Assembly (NCBI GenBank): GCA_965250205.1
Contig: CBDFNK010000014.1
Coordinates: 62,001 to 126,000 of the forward strand
DNA from: JAHZKN01 sp965250205
GTDB taxonomy: Bacteria > Pseudomonadota > Alphaproteobacteria > Rhizobiales > Hyphomicrobiaceae
Reading direction: 5' to 3'
Length of the DNA: 64,000 nt
Part shown: positions 43,158 to 51,100 of the stretch, piece by piece
Layout: each line of letters begins with the position of its first letter
How positions within the stretch are numbered: the first letter of the stretch is position 1
Translations under genes and position numbers: made by a program
Notes under the pieces: model-generated
The model's database searches: none
What the model was told of the DNA's origin: nothing
The model's input: the letters and a program-made list of their open reading frames with translations, nothing else

Positions 43158-44175
43158 CGGCTTAGCCAAAACGTCGATCAACATGCTCTGGTTACAATCC
43201 GGTGGCTGTGGAGGATGCACACTTTCAGCAATATGTGCTGAAGCTCCAGATCTGTTGACCGCATTTGAAGCGGCAAACATCAATTTGCTGTGGCACCCCA
43301 CTTTAAGTGAAGAGACGGGGCAGAGCTTCACCGACATATTGGAAGCCGTGAGAGCCCGTGAAATCAAACTCGGCATCTTATGTCTGGAAGGTTCTGTCAT
43401 TACGGGTCCGAATGGTACGGGCCGATTTCATATGATGTCCGGTGGTGAGGTCGCGATGATGGATGTCGTCGCAGAGCTGGCCGCACTCAGTGATCATGTC
43501 GTAGCCATGGGGAGTTGTGCAGCATTTGGTGGCGTGACGGCTGGTGGCTCTAATCCCTCAGGTGCGACCGGTCTTGCCTTTGATGTCAAAGACCCTGGCG
43601 GTCTCCTCAGTGAGAAATTTCGCGCCAAATCTGGCTTGCCAGTCATCAATATATCCGGTTGTCCTGTTCACCCAGCCTGGGTCACAGAAACACTGCTTCA
43701 AGTCACCGCCGGCGATTTCACCGAGCAGGATTTGGATGCGTGGAATCGACCAAAGGCCATTTCGGACAAGCTTGTCCATCATGGCTGTTCGCGAAACGAG
43801 TACTATGAATTCAAGGCCAGTGCTGAACAGCTTTGTGAACTCGGCTGCATGATGGAGCATTTGGGATGCAAGGGAACCCAGGCTTGTGGCGATTGCAACA
43901 TGCGGTCGTGGAATGGCACTGGGTCATGCATTACAGGCGGATACCCCTGCATTGCCTGTACGGAGCCTGGGTTTGAAGAGCCAGGACACGCGTTTGTGGA
44001 AACACCAAAAATTGCTGGCATTCCAGTCGGCCTTCCAACCGACATGCCCAAGGCCTGGTTCGTCGCACTGGCATCGCTGTCAAAAGCCGCAACACCGAAA
44101 CGTCTTAGAAAAAATGCAACCGCCGATCATATCGTCATTTCTCCCAACGATAACAAAAGGCGAGGCAAGAGATGA
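43147..44175 (+). CDS. hupU: H2-sensing regulatory hydrogenase small subunit HupU/HoxB
   Basis: A 342-residue small subunit lacking a Tat signal, as in regulatory hydrogenases. Fe-S cluster ligands: LQSGGCGGCTLSAICAE, MGSCAAFGGV, ISGCPVHPAW, HHGCSRNEYYEF, then CGDCNMR, GSCITGGYPCIACTEPGF. It overlaps hupT by 11 bases. With HupV it senses H2 in the cytoplasm. Confidence 0.95.
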   Translation: MIANGLAKTSINMLWLQSGGCGGCTLSAICAEAPDLLTAFEAANINLLWHPTLSEETGQSFTDILEAVRAREIKLGILCLEGSVITGPNGTGRFHMMSGGEVAMMDVVAELAALSDHVVAMGSCAAFGGVTAGGSNPSGATGLAFDVKDPGGLLSEKFRAKSGLPVINISGCPVHPAWVTETLLQVTAGDFTEQDLDAWNRPKAISDKLVHHGCSRNEYYEFKASAEQLCELGCMMEHLGCKGTQACGDCNMRSWNGTGSCITGGYPCIACTEPGFEEPGHAFVETPKIAGIPVGLPTDMPKAWFVALASLSKAATPKRLRKNATADHIVISPNDNKRRGKR

Positions 44176-45623
44176 CACGTCGAATAGTTGGACCGTTTAA
44201 CCGCGTTGAAGGTGATCTTGAGGTGCGGCTCGAGATTAACGACTCGCGCGTCACAGAAGCATTTGTGACCTCAACGCTCTATAGGGGTTTTGAACAGATC
44301 CTGCAAGGAAAAGACCCGCGCGATGCTCTTGTCTACACGCCACGCATTTGTGGAATATGTTCAGTAAGCCAGCTCAGTGCGTCTGCCACAGCGCTGGCTG
44401 AAGCGCAGGGCATTAGCCCTCCTCCCAATGGACGCATAGTCTCCAATCTCATTTTGGCGACAGAGAATGTTGCTGACCACCTGACCCATTTTTATCTTTT
44501 CTTTATGCCAGACTTTGCCCGTTCGATTTATCAGGGCGAAGAGTGGTTTGATTGGGTCGAGGCACGATTCAAAGCCGTTCATGGCTCGGCGCATCGTGAC
44601 ATGCTGCCTGCGCGCGCAGAGTTTATGCATATTGCCGGTCTGTTGGCTGGCAAGTGGCCTCATACCCTCACAATTCAACCCGGCGGCTCAACAAGATCGG
44701 TCAACAAAGGTGAAACGGCGCGCTTGCGTGGATTGCTGTCCAACTTTCGCCGTTTCCTAGAGCGGATTGTCTTCAATGCGCCGCTCGAATCCTTTGTCGA
44801 ACTCAAAACGAAAGCAGACCTTGACACCTGGCGGGAAAAACATGTGCCAACGGACGGAGATGTACGCTCGTTTCTTTTTCTATCCCGCGAATTGAACCTT
44901 GAAAACATGGGGGCCGCGTCTGGACGTTTTCTAAGCTATGGCGCCTATCTCAATGATGGCGTGGCGTCATTCAAGGGTGGTGTTCTTGAAAATGGAAAGA
45001 TGTCTTCGTTTTCGCCAGACGATATTTTGGAAGATATTTCTCACGCCTGGCTCGAGGATCGTGACATGTCCTGTCATCCCTACAACGGCCGCACGGTGCC
45101 GGATGTTGAACAAAAGTCGGGCTACACGTGGTGCAAAGCGCCAAGGCTGCGCGGCAATGTTATGGAAGTGGGTGCACTTGCACGCCAACTCATCGATGGA
45201 CATCCGTTGATTCAGGATTTGGTGAGTGTGGCAGGTGAAAGCGTTGAGGCTCGGGTCGTTGCACGTATTCTGGAGGTTGCCAGAACAGTACTGCTGATGG
45301 AACGTTGGATCGAAGACCTGCAATCTGGAGAACCGTTTCATGTCACTGCAAGCATACCAGACGAGGCACAAGGCGCAGGTCTCATCGAAGCGGCCCGCGG
45401 CTCTTTGGGACATTGGTTGAAGATCAAGAATGGGCGCATTGAAAACTACCAAGTCATTGCCCCAACAACTTGGAATTTTTCTCCACGGGATGCCAACGGT
45501 ACGCCCGGTGCCTTGGAACAGGCACTCCAGAACGCACCCGTCCGTGCAGGCGAAGAAGACCCTATTTCAGTCCAACACATCGTCAGGTCTTTTGACCCCT
45601 GTATGGTTTGTACGGTTCATTGA
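44172..45623 (+). CDS. hupV: H2-sensing regulatory hydrogenase large subunit HupV/HoxC
   Basis: A 483-residue large subunit with the Ni-binding pairs PRICGICSV (Cys60, Cys63) and DPCMVCTVH. It ends exactly on that His, so it lacks the cleavable extension and does not need HupD. Ile62 and Phe110 (HFYLFFMPDF) are the bulky gas-channel residues known from the oxygen-insensitive Ralstonia HoxC, at the same numbering. It therefore reads as an O2-tolerant H2 sensor rather than an uptake enzyme. Confidence 0.95.
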   Translation: MTRRIVGPFNRVEGDLEVRLEINDSRVTEAFVTSTLYRGFEQILQGKDPRDALVYTPRICGICSVSQLSASATALAEAQGISPPPNGRIVSNLILATENVADHLTHFYLFFMPDFARSIYQGEEWFDWVEARFKAVHGSAHRDMLPARAEFMHIAGLLAGKWPHTLTIQPGGSTRSVNKGETARLRGLLSNFRRFLERIVFNAPLESFVELKTKADLDTWREKHVPTDGDVRSFLFLSRELNLENMGAASGRFLSYGAYLNDGVASFKGGVLENGKMSSFSPDDILEDISHAWLEDRDMSCHPYNGRTVPDVEQKSGYTWCKAPRLRGNVMEVGALARQLIDGHPLIQDLVSVAGESVEARVVARILEVARTVLLMERWIEDLQSGEPFHVTASIPDEAQGAGLIEAARGSLGHWLKIKNGRIENYQVIAPTTWNFSPRDANGTPGALEQALQNAPVRAGEEDPISVQHIVRSFDPCMVCTVH

Positions 45624-45633
45624 GCAATAGAGA

Positions 45634-48024
45634 ATGCAGCAGCGCACAAACACAAACACCAGCCAGGCGGCGCTTAAACTGCGTGTTCGCGGACTTGTGC
45701 AAGGTGTTGGGTTTCGACCGACTGTTTGGCGATTGGCCAATGAATGCTGTTTGACGGGTGACGTCTTAAATGATGGCGGCGGTGTCGTCGTAAGGGTGTG
45801 GGGGGAAAGCGATCAAGTTGAGCGCTTCGTGTCACGCCTGGAAACCGAAGCCCCATCGTTATCTCAAATCAGCAGCATTGAGCGCCATCCTATTGCAGAT
45901 CACGCTCGGCGTCCCGACCACTTCCGCATCGAAAAAAGCGTTGGCAACACTGTCCAGACCGGTGTTGTTCCAGATGCCGCAACATGTCCCGCCTGCCTCA
46001 ACGAAACATTTGACCCGGCTGAGCGGCGTTATCGCTACCCGTTCACAAATTGCACGCATTGTGGTCCACGCCTGTCTATCGTTCAGGAAATCCCCTATGA
46101 TCGCGCACATACCTCGATGCGCGAGTTTGAGATGTGCCCGGATTGCGCGACAGATTATGATGATGCGCAGGATCGCCGGTTTCATGCCCAGCCCATCGCC
46201 TGTCCTCATTGCGGTCCACATGTTTGGTTGGAGGACACCGCAGAGGCCGGCATCGCCACCAGCGCTGAGCAAGATGTTTTGGCGTGTACAGCGCAACTGA
46301 TTAAAGACGGGTCAATTATCGCTATTAAGGGGATTGGTGGTTTTCACCTGGCCTGTGACGCAACAAATCAGACATCTGTTGATCTGCTTCGCCAACGCAA
46401 ACACCGCTACAACAAGCCATTTGCCCTCATGGCGCGTGATCTGGCGATGGTGAAGACATATGCCAATGTTAATTGCGATGAACACGCATTGCTTGCCAGT
46501 CCAGCGGCCCCGATTGTGGTGCTGCAACGGAAACATTCCGCCAATCAACTGGCGGCTTCAATTGCGCCTGGGCAGAGTGGCCTAGGCTTTTTACTGCCAT
46601 ATACACCGTTGCACAGCCTGCTTGTTGCCGATATAGACGCGCCGATTGTTATGACCTCCGGCAACATATCCAGCGTTCCTCAGGCCATCAACAATGATGA
46701 TGCGCGCAAGGATTTAGCCGGTATCGCGGACTATTTTTTGATGCATGATCGCGACATTATCAATCGCGTGGACGATTCTGTTGTGCGTTTGGTTGCAGGA
46801 AAAAAACAGAGTCTCAGACGCGCGAGGGGTTATGCGCCAGCACCGATCAAGCTTCCTACTGGATTCGAGAATGCGAACGGCATCCTTGCCATGGGGCCAG
46901 AGCTTAAAAACACGTTTTGCCTGATCAAAGATGGTTCCGCAATTTTATCTCAGCATATCGGAGATTTGGAAAACGCATCATCTTATGGCGACTATCGATC
47001 GACGTTGGATCTCTTTCTTTCACTTTATAATTTCAAAGCGGATGTTATTGCTGTAGACGCCCATCCAAACTACCTCTCGACACAATGGGGGCACGAACTT
47101 TCACACCTTTCAGCCATTGAACCAGACATTGTGCAGCACCACCATGCGCACATCGCGGCGTGCATGGCGGACAATAACCTCCCTATGAACACCAAACCCG
47201 TTCTTGGCATTGCCCTGGACGGTCTCGGTTTAGGGGACGATGGTACACTTTGGGGTGGTGAGTTCCTGGTTGCAGATTATCGGCGCTTCCACCGCGTTGC
47301 ACATTTCCAAGCGGTGCCGATGCCAGGTGGCGCTCAGGCGGTGATGCAGCCGTGGAGAAATACGTTTGTGCATCTTGACCAGTCGATGGGTTGGGAGCGC
47401 CTTGCTCAACGCTATCCAAACTTGGCAGCACTTGATGACCTCAAAAGCAAGCCGCTGGTCCAGCTTAAGACGATCATCAAAACGCGTACAAATACGCCTT
47501 TGACAACATCTGTGGGTCGGCTTTTTGATGCCGTTGCAGGCCTGCTTGGTATCTGCACGGACAGTGTCAGCTATGAAGGCCAGGCGGCAATCGAGCTTGA
47601 GACACTGGCCATGTCGGCAGGTGATGAACGGGCATCCTATGCAATACAGGTATCTGCCACACACCCGCTTGTCATAGATACTGCACCAATGTGGGAGCAG
47701 ATTATCCTCGACCTTGAGGCCAAAGTGTCAGCGTCACGCATCGCTGCGCGCTTCCACAACACTATGGTGCAATCTGTTGTTCAAACCGCACTCTCACTTG
47801 CCGAGCAGAACGATCTTGACACCGTCGCACTGTCAGGTGGCGTCATGCAAAACCGCCTGCTTTTCATGGGCGTGCTCGAAGGGCTCAATCAAGGTGGTAT
47901 TGGGCGCGTGTTGACACACGAGCGTGTGCCAACAAATGACGGTGGTTTATCGCTTGGCCAGGGGGTTATCGCGGCAGCACGCATGGCGGTTTCTGGCGCA
48001 AATGGGGACGGAACCACAGCATGA
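45634..48024 (+). CDS. hypF: Carbamoyltransferase HypF
   Basis: A 796-residue HypF, which carbamoylates HypE. Domains in order: acylphosphatase (LRVRGLVQGVGFRPTVWRLA), two zinc-finger motifs (CPACLN...CTHCG and CPDCAT...CPHCG), a YrdC-like domain (GSIIAIKGIGGFHLACDATN) and a Kae1-like domain (AVDAHPNYLSTQWGHEL, HHHAHIAACMADN, ALSGGVMQNRLL). Complete. Ten bases after hupV. Confidence 0.96.
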   Translation: MQQRTNTNTSQAALKLRVRGLVQGVGFRPTVWRLANECCLTGDVLNDGGGVVVRVWGESDQVERFVSRLETEAPSLSQISSIERHPIADHARRPDHFRIEKSVGNTVQTGVVPDAATCPACLNETFDPAERRYRYPFTNCTHCGPRLSIVQEIPYDRAHTSMREFEMCPDCATDYDDAQDRRFHAQPIACPHCGPHVWLEDTAEAGIATSAEQDVLACTAQLIKDGSIIAIKGIGGFHLACDATNQTSVDLLRQRKHRYNKPFALMARDLAMVKTYANVNCDEHALLASPAAPIVVLQRKHSANQLAASIAPGQSGLGFLLPYTPLHSLLVADIDAPIVMTSGNISSVPQAINNDDARKDLAGIADYFLMHDRDIINRVDDSVVRLVAGKKQSLRRARGYAPAPIKLPTGFENANGILAMGPELKNTFCLIKDGSAILSQHIGDLENASSYGDYRSTLDLFLSLYNFKADVIAVDAHPNYLSTQWGHELSHLSAIEPDIVQHHHAHIAACMADNNLPMNTKPVLGIALDGLGLGDDGTLWGGEFLVADYRRFHRVAHFQAVPMPGGAQAVMQPWRNTFVHLDQSMGWERLAQRYPNLAALDDLKSKPLVQLKTIIKTRTNTPLTTSVGRLFDAVAGLLGICTDSVSYEGQAAIELETLAMSAGDERASYAIQVSATHPLVIDTAPMWEQIILDLEAKVSASRIAARFHNTMVQSVVQTALSLAEQNDLDTVALSGGVMQNRLLFMGVLEGLNQGGIGRVLTHERVPTNDGGLSLGQGVIAAARMAVSGANGDGTTA

Positions 48025-48737
48025 TAACCATAGTGTTCGTCGGATTCTTGATTGGTATGCAGCATGCCCTGGAGGCCGATCATCTTGCTGCGGTGTCGAG
48101 CATGAGCGCTCAAAAAACTGGTGTGCGGGCCTTCACCCGACATGGTATGTTTTGGGGCATCGGTCATGCGTTGATGCTGGTTTTGATCGCCGGCAGTGCA
48201 ATTCTATTGAAATTCACAATGAGTGATCAGTTCTCGAGCCTGCTCGAAGCTGGCGTGGGTGTCATGCTGCTCGCTCTCGGTGTCAACGTGCTGTTGCGTT
48301 TAAAACAGGATAAGATTCACTTTCATGTCCACGAACATGATAGTGCCAAGCCGCACATTCATGCGCATAGCCATGGTGGTGACCAGCATGTGCCACATCA
48401 CCTAAACCCGCACACCCATTCCCACACCGAGGGCCTGCCTTGGCGGACATTTTCCGTTGGATTGATGCATGGCGTAGCCGGATCCGCGGCCTTGATTGTG
48501 TTGACTGCGGCGACACAGCAATCTCCGCTTTGGGGGATCTTTTACATTCTCCTTTTTGGGATTGGATCCATTGTCGGCATGGCACTTCTCAGCGTCGCCA
48601 TTGCTCTTCCAATGACCTATGCGGCCCAGTCCGTTGATTGGGCGCATCGCGGCCTGCAACTCTGTGTCGGCATTGCAACCTTGGCGATTGGGATGCACTT
48701 GGTTTTTGTGTCTACGACCAGCATTTTTGGCTCCTAA
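48021..48737 (+). CDS. Nickel/cobalt-type permease with histidine-rich loop (HoxN/UreH/NicO-like)
   Basis: A 238-residue membrane protein, about six hydrophobic segments. It begins FLIGMQHALEADHLAAVSSM, the metal-recognition helix (HxxxxDH) of NiCoT-type carriers, and has a His-rich loop near the centre (HIHAHSHGGDQHVPHHLNP). ATGA overlap with hypF. Its place at the end of the hup operon argues for nickel supply. Substrate specificity (Ni versus Co) is inferred. Confidence 0.88.
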   Translation: MITIVFVGFLIGMQHALEADHLAAVSSMSAQKTGVRAFTRHGMFWGIGHALMLVLIAGSAILLKFTMSDQFSSLLEAGVGVMLLALGVNVLLRLKQDKIHFHVHEHDSAKPHIHAHSHGGDQHVPHHLNPHTHSHTEGLPWRTFSVGLMHGVAGSAALIVLTAATQQSPLWGIFYILLFGIGSIVGMALLSVAIALPMTYAAQSVDWAHRGLQLCVGIATLAIGMHLVFVSTTSIFGS

Positions 48738-49301
48738 TTGACGGGTTGGGCGGCTAGGCGCTGGCTTATTTTGCATTCTTAAGAGTTGAAGTCGTACCGG
48801 TCAGATATGATGGTTTAGATTTCATGTGTGCTTTGCAACTCAATGGCGGAACTTCAGGTTGTCAGCATCCACGACCGCTTTCGGTATGACGTAGACAAAG
48901 TTAGGGGTCACGATTGTTGTCTCCCCCTGCCTCTAGCGGAGGTAGACGCGAAACGTGCGATTTGTCCGCTGTAAGCTGAAGAGGTGACACCACTAATGAC
49001 AGCAGTCAATTTCTGCTTTCCCAGATTGAGCGGACAAGCCTGAATGAGACACGCTAGTCGCCAAGTTGAAACTAGTGCGGGAGTTTTGCGGGAGTGCGTG
49101 CTGCACTGTGCTGAACTATAGGGCCGATGTTGCAACGGGCGCCCCTGTAAGTCATTGAATTTACGTCGTTAGTTTTATTGTCTGCGTCCTCTTAATCAGC
49201 TGCTCTGCCAATGTCGGTCACGTCATTTTGTACGCATGATATTGCCAATCGGAATAGGGCCTTCAAATCTTTTGCTTTCAGATGAAATTGATGAGCCCTG
49301 T
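48738..49301. other. Intergenic region downstream of the hup operon
   Basis: 564 bases without a supported gene. It contains a direct repeat GCGGGAGT-TTT-GCGGGAGT near 49078 and a short tRNA-like stretch (CTTAATCAGCTGCTCTGCCA, 49191-49210) that is too small to call. No clear terminator hairpin is seen behind the permease. Confidence 0.5.
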
Positions 49302-49508
49302 TTATCTGACTAATCTTTGGTCAGCTTTGGACTGTATCCAAGCGAGAATATCAGAGAGCAACCAAGCGACTCTGTTTTCGCCGATTTGAATGCGTTTCGG
49401 AAACTTGCCTTGCTTTTCAAGTCTCAAAACATGTTGCGGCGTATAGACGACCATTCGACGTAGTTCATGGCGGTCAATGAGGCGGTCATTGTTATCAAGT
49501 TCGCGCAT
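49302..49508 (-). CDS. AlpA-family phage/island transcriptional regulator
   Basis: A 68-residue AlpA/MerR-like winged-helix protein (LIDRHELRRMVVYTPQHVLR, LEKQGKFPKRIQIGENRVAW, then LLSDILAWIQ). An AGGAG site precedes the ATG. AlpA proteins switch excision of prophages and islands. Here it stands about 320 bp from the 3' end of a tRNA-Arg gene, the classic setting, but no integrase is present in the window, so it looks like a remnant or a distant half of an element. Confidence 0.85.
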   Translation of the reverse strand: MRELDNNDRLIDRHELRRMVVYTPQHVLRLEKQGKFPKRIQIGENRVAWLLSDILAWIQSKADQRLVR

Positions 49509-49827
49509 TGCTATCTCCTGTGATCGTTCTTCGACACTTGAGATGGGCAGGGTGCAAAATGTTTCAATGATCTAAATTCATTATAGTTATATACGAAATT
49601 ATTGCCGCTCTGTTTTCATTGTCCGTTGCGGTTCGAGAAAGGCTCGTAGCGTTCACTGCGAGGCCGTCAAAAAACGTCCTGCGATTGAAAGACTATATGG
49701 AACGGGTGGATATCAAATATCTTTGTGGAAAAACGCAATCTGCTTCCGTGGTGCTTCCGTGAGCCTAAAAACCCTTACAGCGAGACAGGCATGGTTTTGC
49801 TATCTCATTGAATGCAAAAAAGAAAAA
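49509..49827. other. Intergenic region between alpA and tRNA-Arg
   Basis: 319 AT-rich bases with no gene. A tandem TGCTTCCGTG pair sits near 49739-49760. It is the side on which an element integrated into the tRNA 3' end would lie, so an attachment-site scar is possible, but no repeat of the tRNA end was found elsewhere in the window. Confidence 0.4.
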
Positions 49828-49904
49828 TGGCGATCCCGCCAGGACTCGAACCTGGGACCCTCTGCTTAGAAGGCAGATGCTCTATCCGGCTGAGCTACGG
49901 GACC
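49828..49904 (-). tRNA. tRNA-Arg (anticodon TCT)
   Basis: 77 nt including an encoded CCA. Acceptor GGTCCCG pairs with CGGGATC, D-arm GCTCAGCCGGATAGAGC, anticodon loop CTTCTAA with anticodon TCT, T-arm around GGTTCGAGTCC. Reads AGA/AGG. Its 3' end points towards alpA. Confidence 0.97.
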
Positions 49905-50135
49905 TTTCCTTTTTTATCAGTGGGTTGAAGCGTTTTAAATGAGAACATTTTAAAAATGTTTTCAATTTACGTTCTCTGAATGTTTCAAATCTTGCAAGAT
50001 GCTGTTCTAGTTCAGGTTGATATTTCCATCAAAGTAGCTCTTAAGCTATCGCTTTTTGTTAGGTGCAATCAAGCCCACAAGCGAGTGCTTTCAATATTGA
50101 AAATATTAGAAAACATGCTGGCAATAACAAGGACC

Positions 50136-50601
50136 TAGCGCGCTTGCGCATTATTTGGACTCATCGGACACCCAAGTCCGCTCGAATATGATTCACCTGT
50201 TTTAGGAGGTGGATCATGGCCAAACCTTATTCTGAAGACCTTCATAAACGTGTGATTGAGCGCATTGAACGCGGGGAGTCGTGCCGGGCAGCAGCAAGCA
50301 AACTTGATGTCAGCGCCAGCTTTTCGATCAATCTCAAGGTGCACGACTCTGCCAACGCCAAAGCCGCACTTGCCGAACGCGGGGCTTGGTTCTTGTTCCT
50401 GCCGCCTTACGCTCCCGATCTCAACCCCATCGAAATGGCGTTTACTAAACTCAAAGCTATCTTGAAGAAAAGCAGCAGCGCAAACATAGCAGGACCTTTG
50501 GCATGCCGTCGGCGACATCTGCAAATTGTTCCCCCCGCGAGAATGCTGGAACTTCTTTAAACACGCAGGCTATGTGCATAACTAAAAGGCGCGATGCTTT
50601 A
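50136..50601 (+). mobile_element. IS630 copy 3, internally deleted non-autonomous derivative
   Basis: 466 bp bounded by TA at 50136-50137 and 50600-50601 with the same termini as copies 1 and 2. The interior is collapsed: the 5' 125 bases of the transposase gene are joined to its last third at a CAA microhomology (TTTTCGATCAATCTCAAGG, near 50330). It shares diagnostic variants with copy 2. It bounds the hup/alpA/tRNA-Arg region on the right, in opposite orientation to copy 2. Confidence 0.88.
50216..50560 (+). pseudogene. Fused N/C remnant of IS630 transposase (copy 3)
   Basis: An open frame of 114 codons: MAKPYSEDLHKRVIERIERG with the helix-turn-helix, fused in frame to LKVHDSANAKAALAERGAWF and PPYAPDLNPIEMAF. 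The first catalytic Asp region is deleted. The frame is open and has the AGGAGGTG site, so it could express a DNA-binding fragment able to inhibit transposition of full copies (inference). Confidence 0.8.
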
Positions 50602-50835
50602 GTTCTTGTTTTGACTGAGCGTGCAAAAGATTATGGTGAGGAACGCTGCCATCCCAATGGCAATGCTGCTTGTTAGGGCCAATGACAATGTCACGCCAAT
50701 GCTGGCTGAAACCACATACGCCAGTGCCGTCCAGAACACAGATGGAAGAACTGCAACAACGATAAAACCTAGACACTGGTCAAAATCAAGGGCGAAAAAC
50801 GCTGGATTTGAGGCTATTGGTGCAGCTTGAGCCAT
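50599..50835 (-). CDS. Small three-helix membrane protein, function unknown
   Basis: 78 residues from the Met at 50835 (MAQAAPIASNPAFFALDFDQ), then hydrophobic segments FIVVAVLPSVFWTALAYVVS and GVTLSLALTSSIAIGMAAFL and a short tail. I do not recognise a family. Its stop is formed at the IS630 copy 3 border: the TA of the element supplies TAA, while the uninterrupted site would have read TAG, so the product is unchanged. Confidence 0.65.
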   Translation of the reverse strand: MAQAAPIASNPAFFALDFDQCLGFIVVAVLPSVFWTALAYVVSASIGVTLSLALTSSIAIGMAAFLTIIFCTLSQNKN

Positions 50836-51100
50836 GGGGTCGTCCTCAATCCGTTGCCGGTGGGCCCGGGGAATAGTGGGCTTGGTTGAGGATGATAGCC
50901 AGGAGTTCATAAACGAAACCCTAATCTGAGTCGGGCATGATCCCGAATTATTCTCCGGTTCTAACAAAGTCCTTAAAACGCTCTATTTTGAAACAGCACC
51001 GGCCTGGTGTCTGCAACATTCACCGCAAAATCTTGGCCTAGACGTAATTATCCGCCACTATGACAGAGCACCAAACTAATGCCAATAAAGCTCGTTTTTG

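Noticed and set aside
48908..49135. 75-codon minus-strand frame downstream of the permease
   Set aside because: Low-complexity Ser-rich product without conserved features or ribosome site.
49181..49212. Stretch resembling part of a tRNA (CTTAATCAGCTGCTCTGCCA)
   Set aside because: It is too short to fold as a tRNA and both possible strands fit only fragments of one; at best an attachment-site scar.
28219..50601. A true composite transposon carrying the hup operon
   Set aside because: Copy 3 has lost most of its transposase and copy 2 is disrupted; the flanks do not show a shared target duplication. Retained only as a flanking-IS observation.
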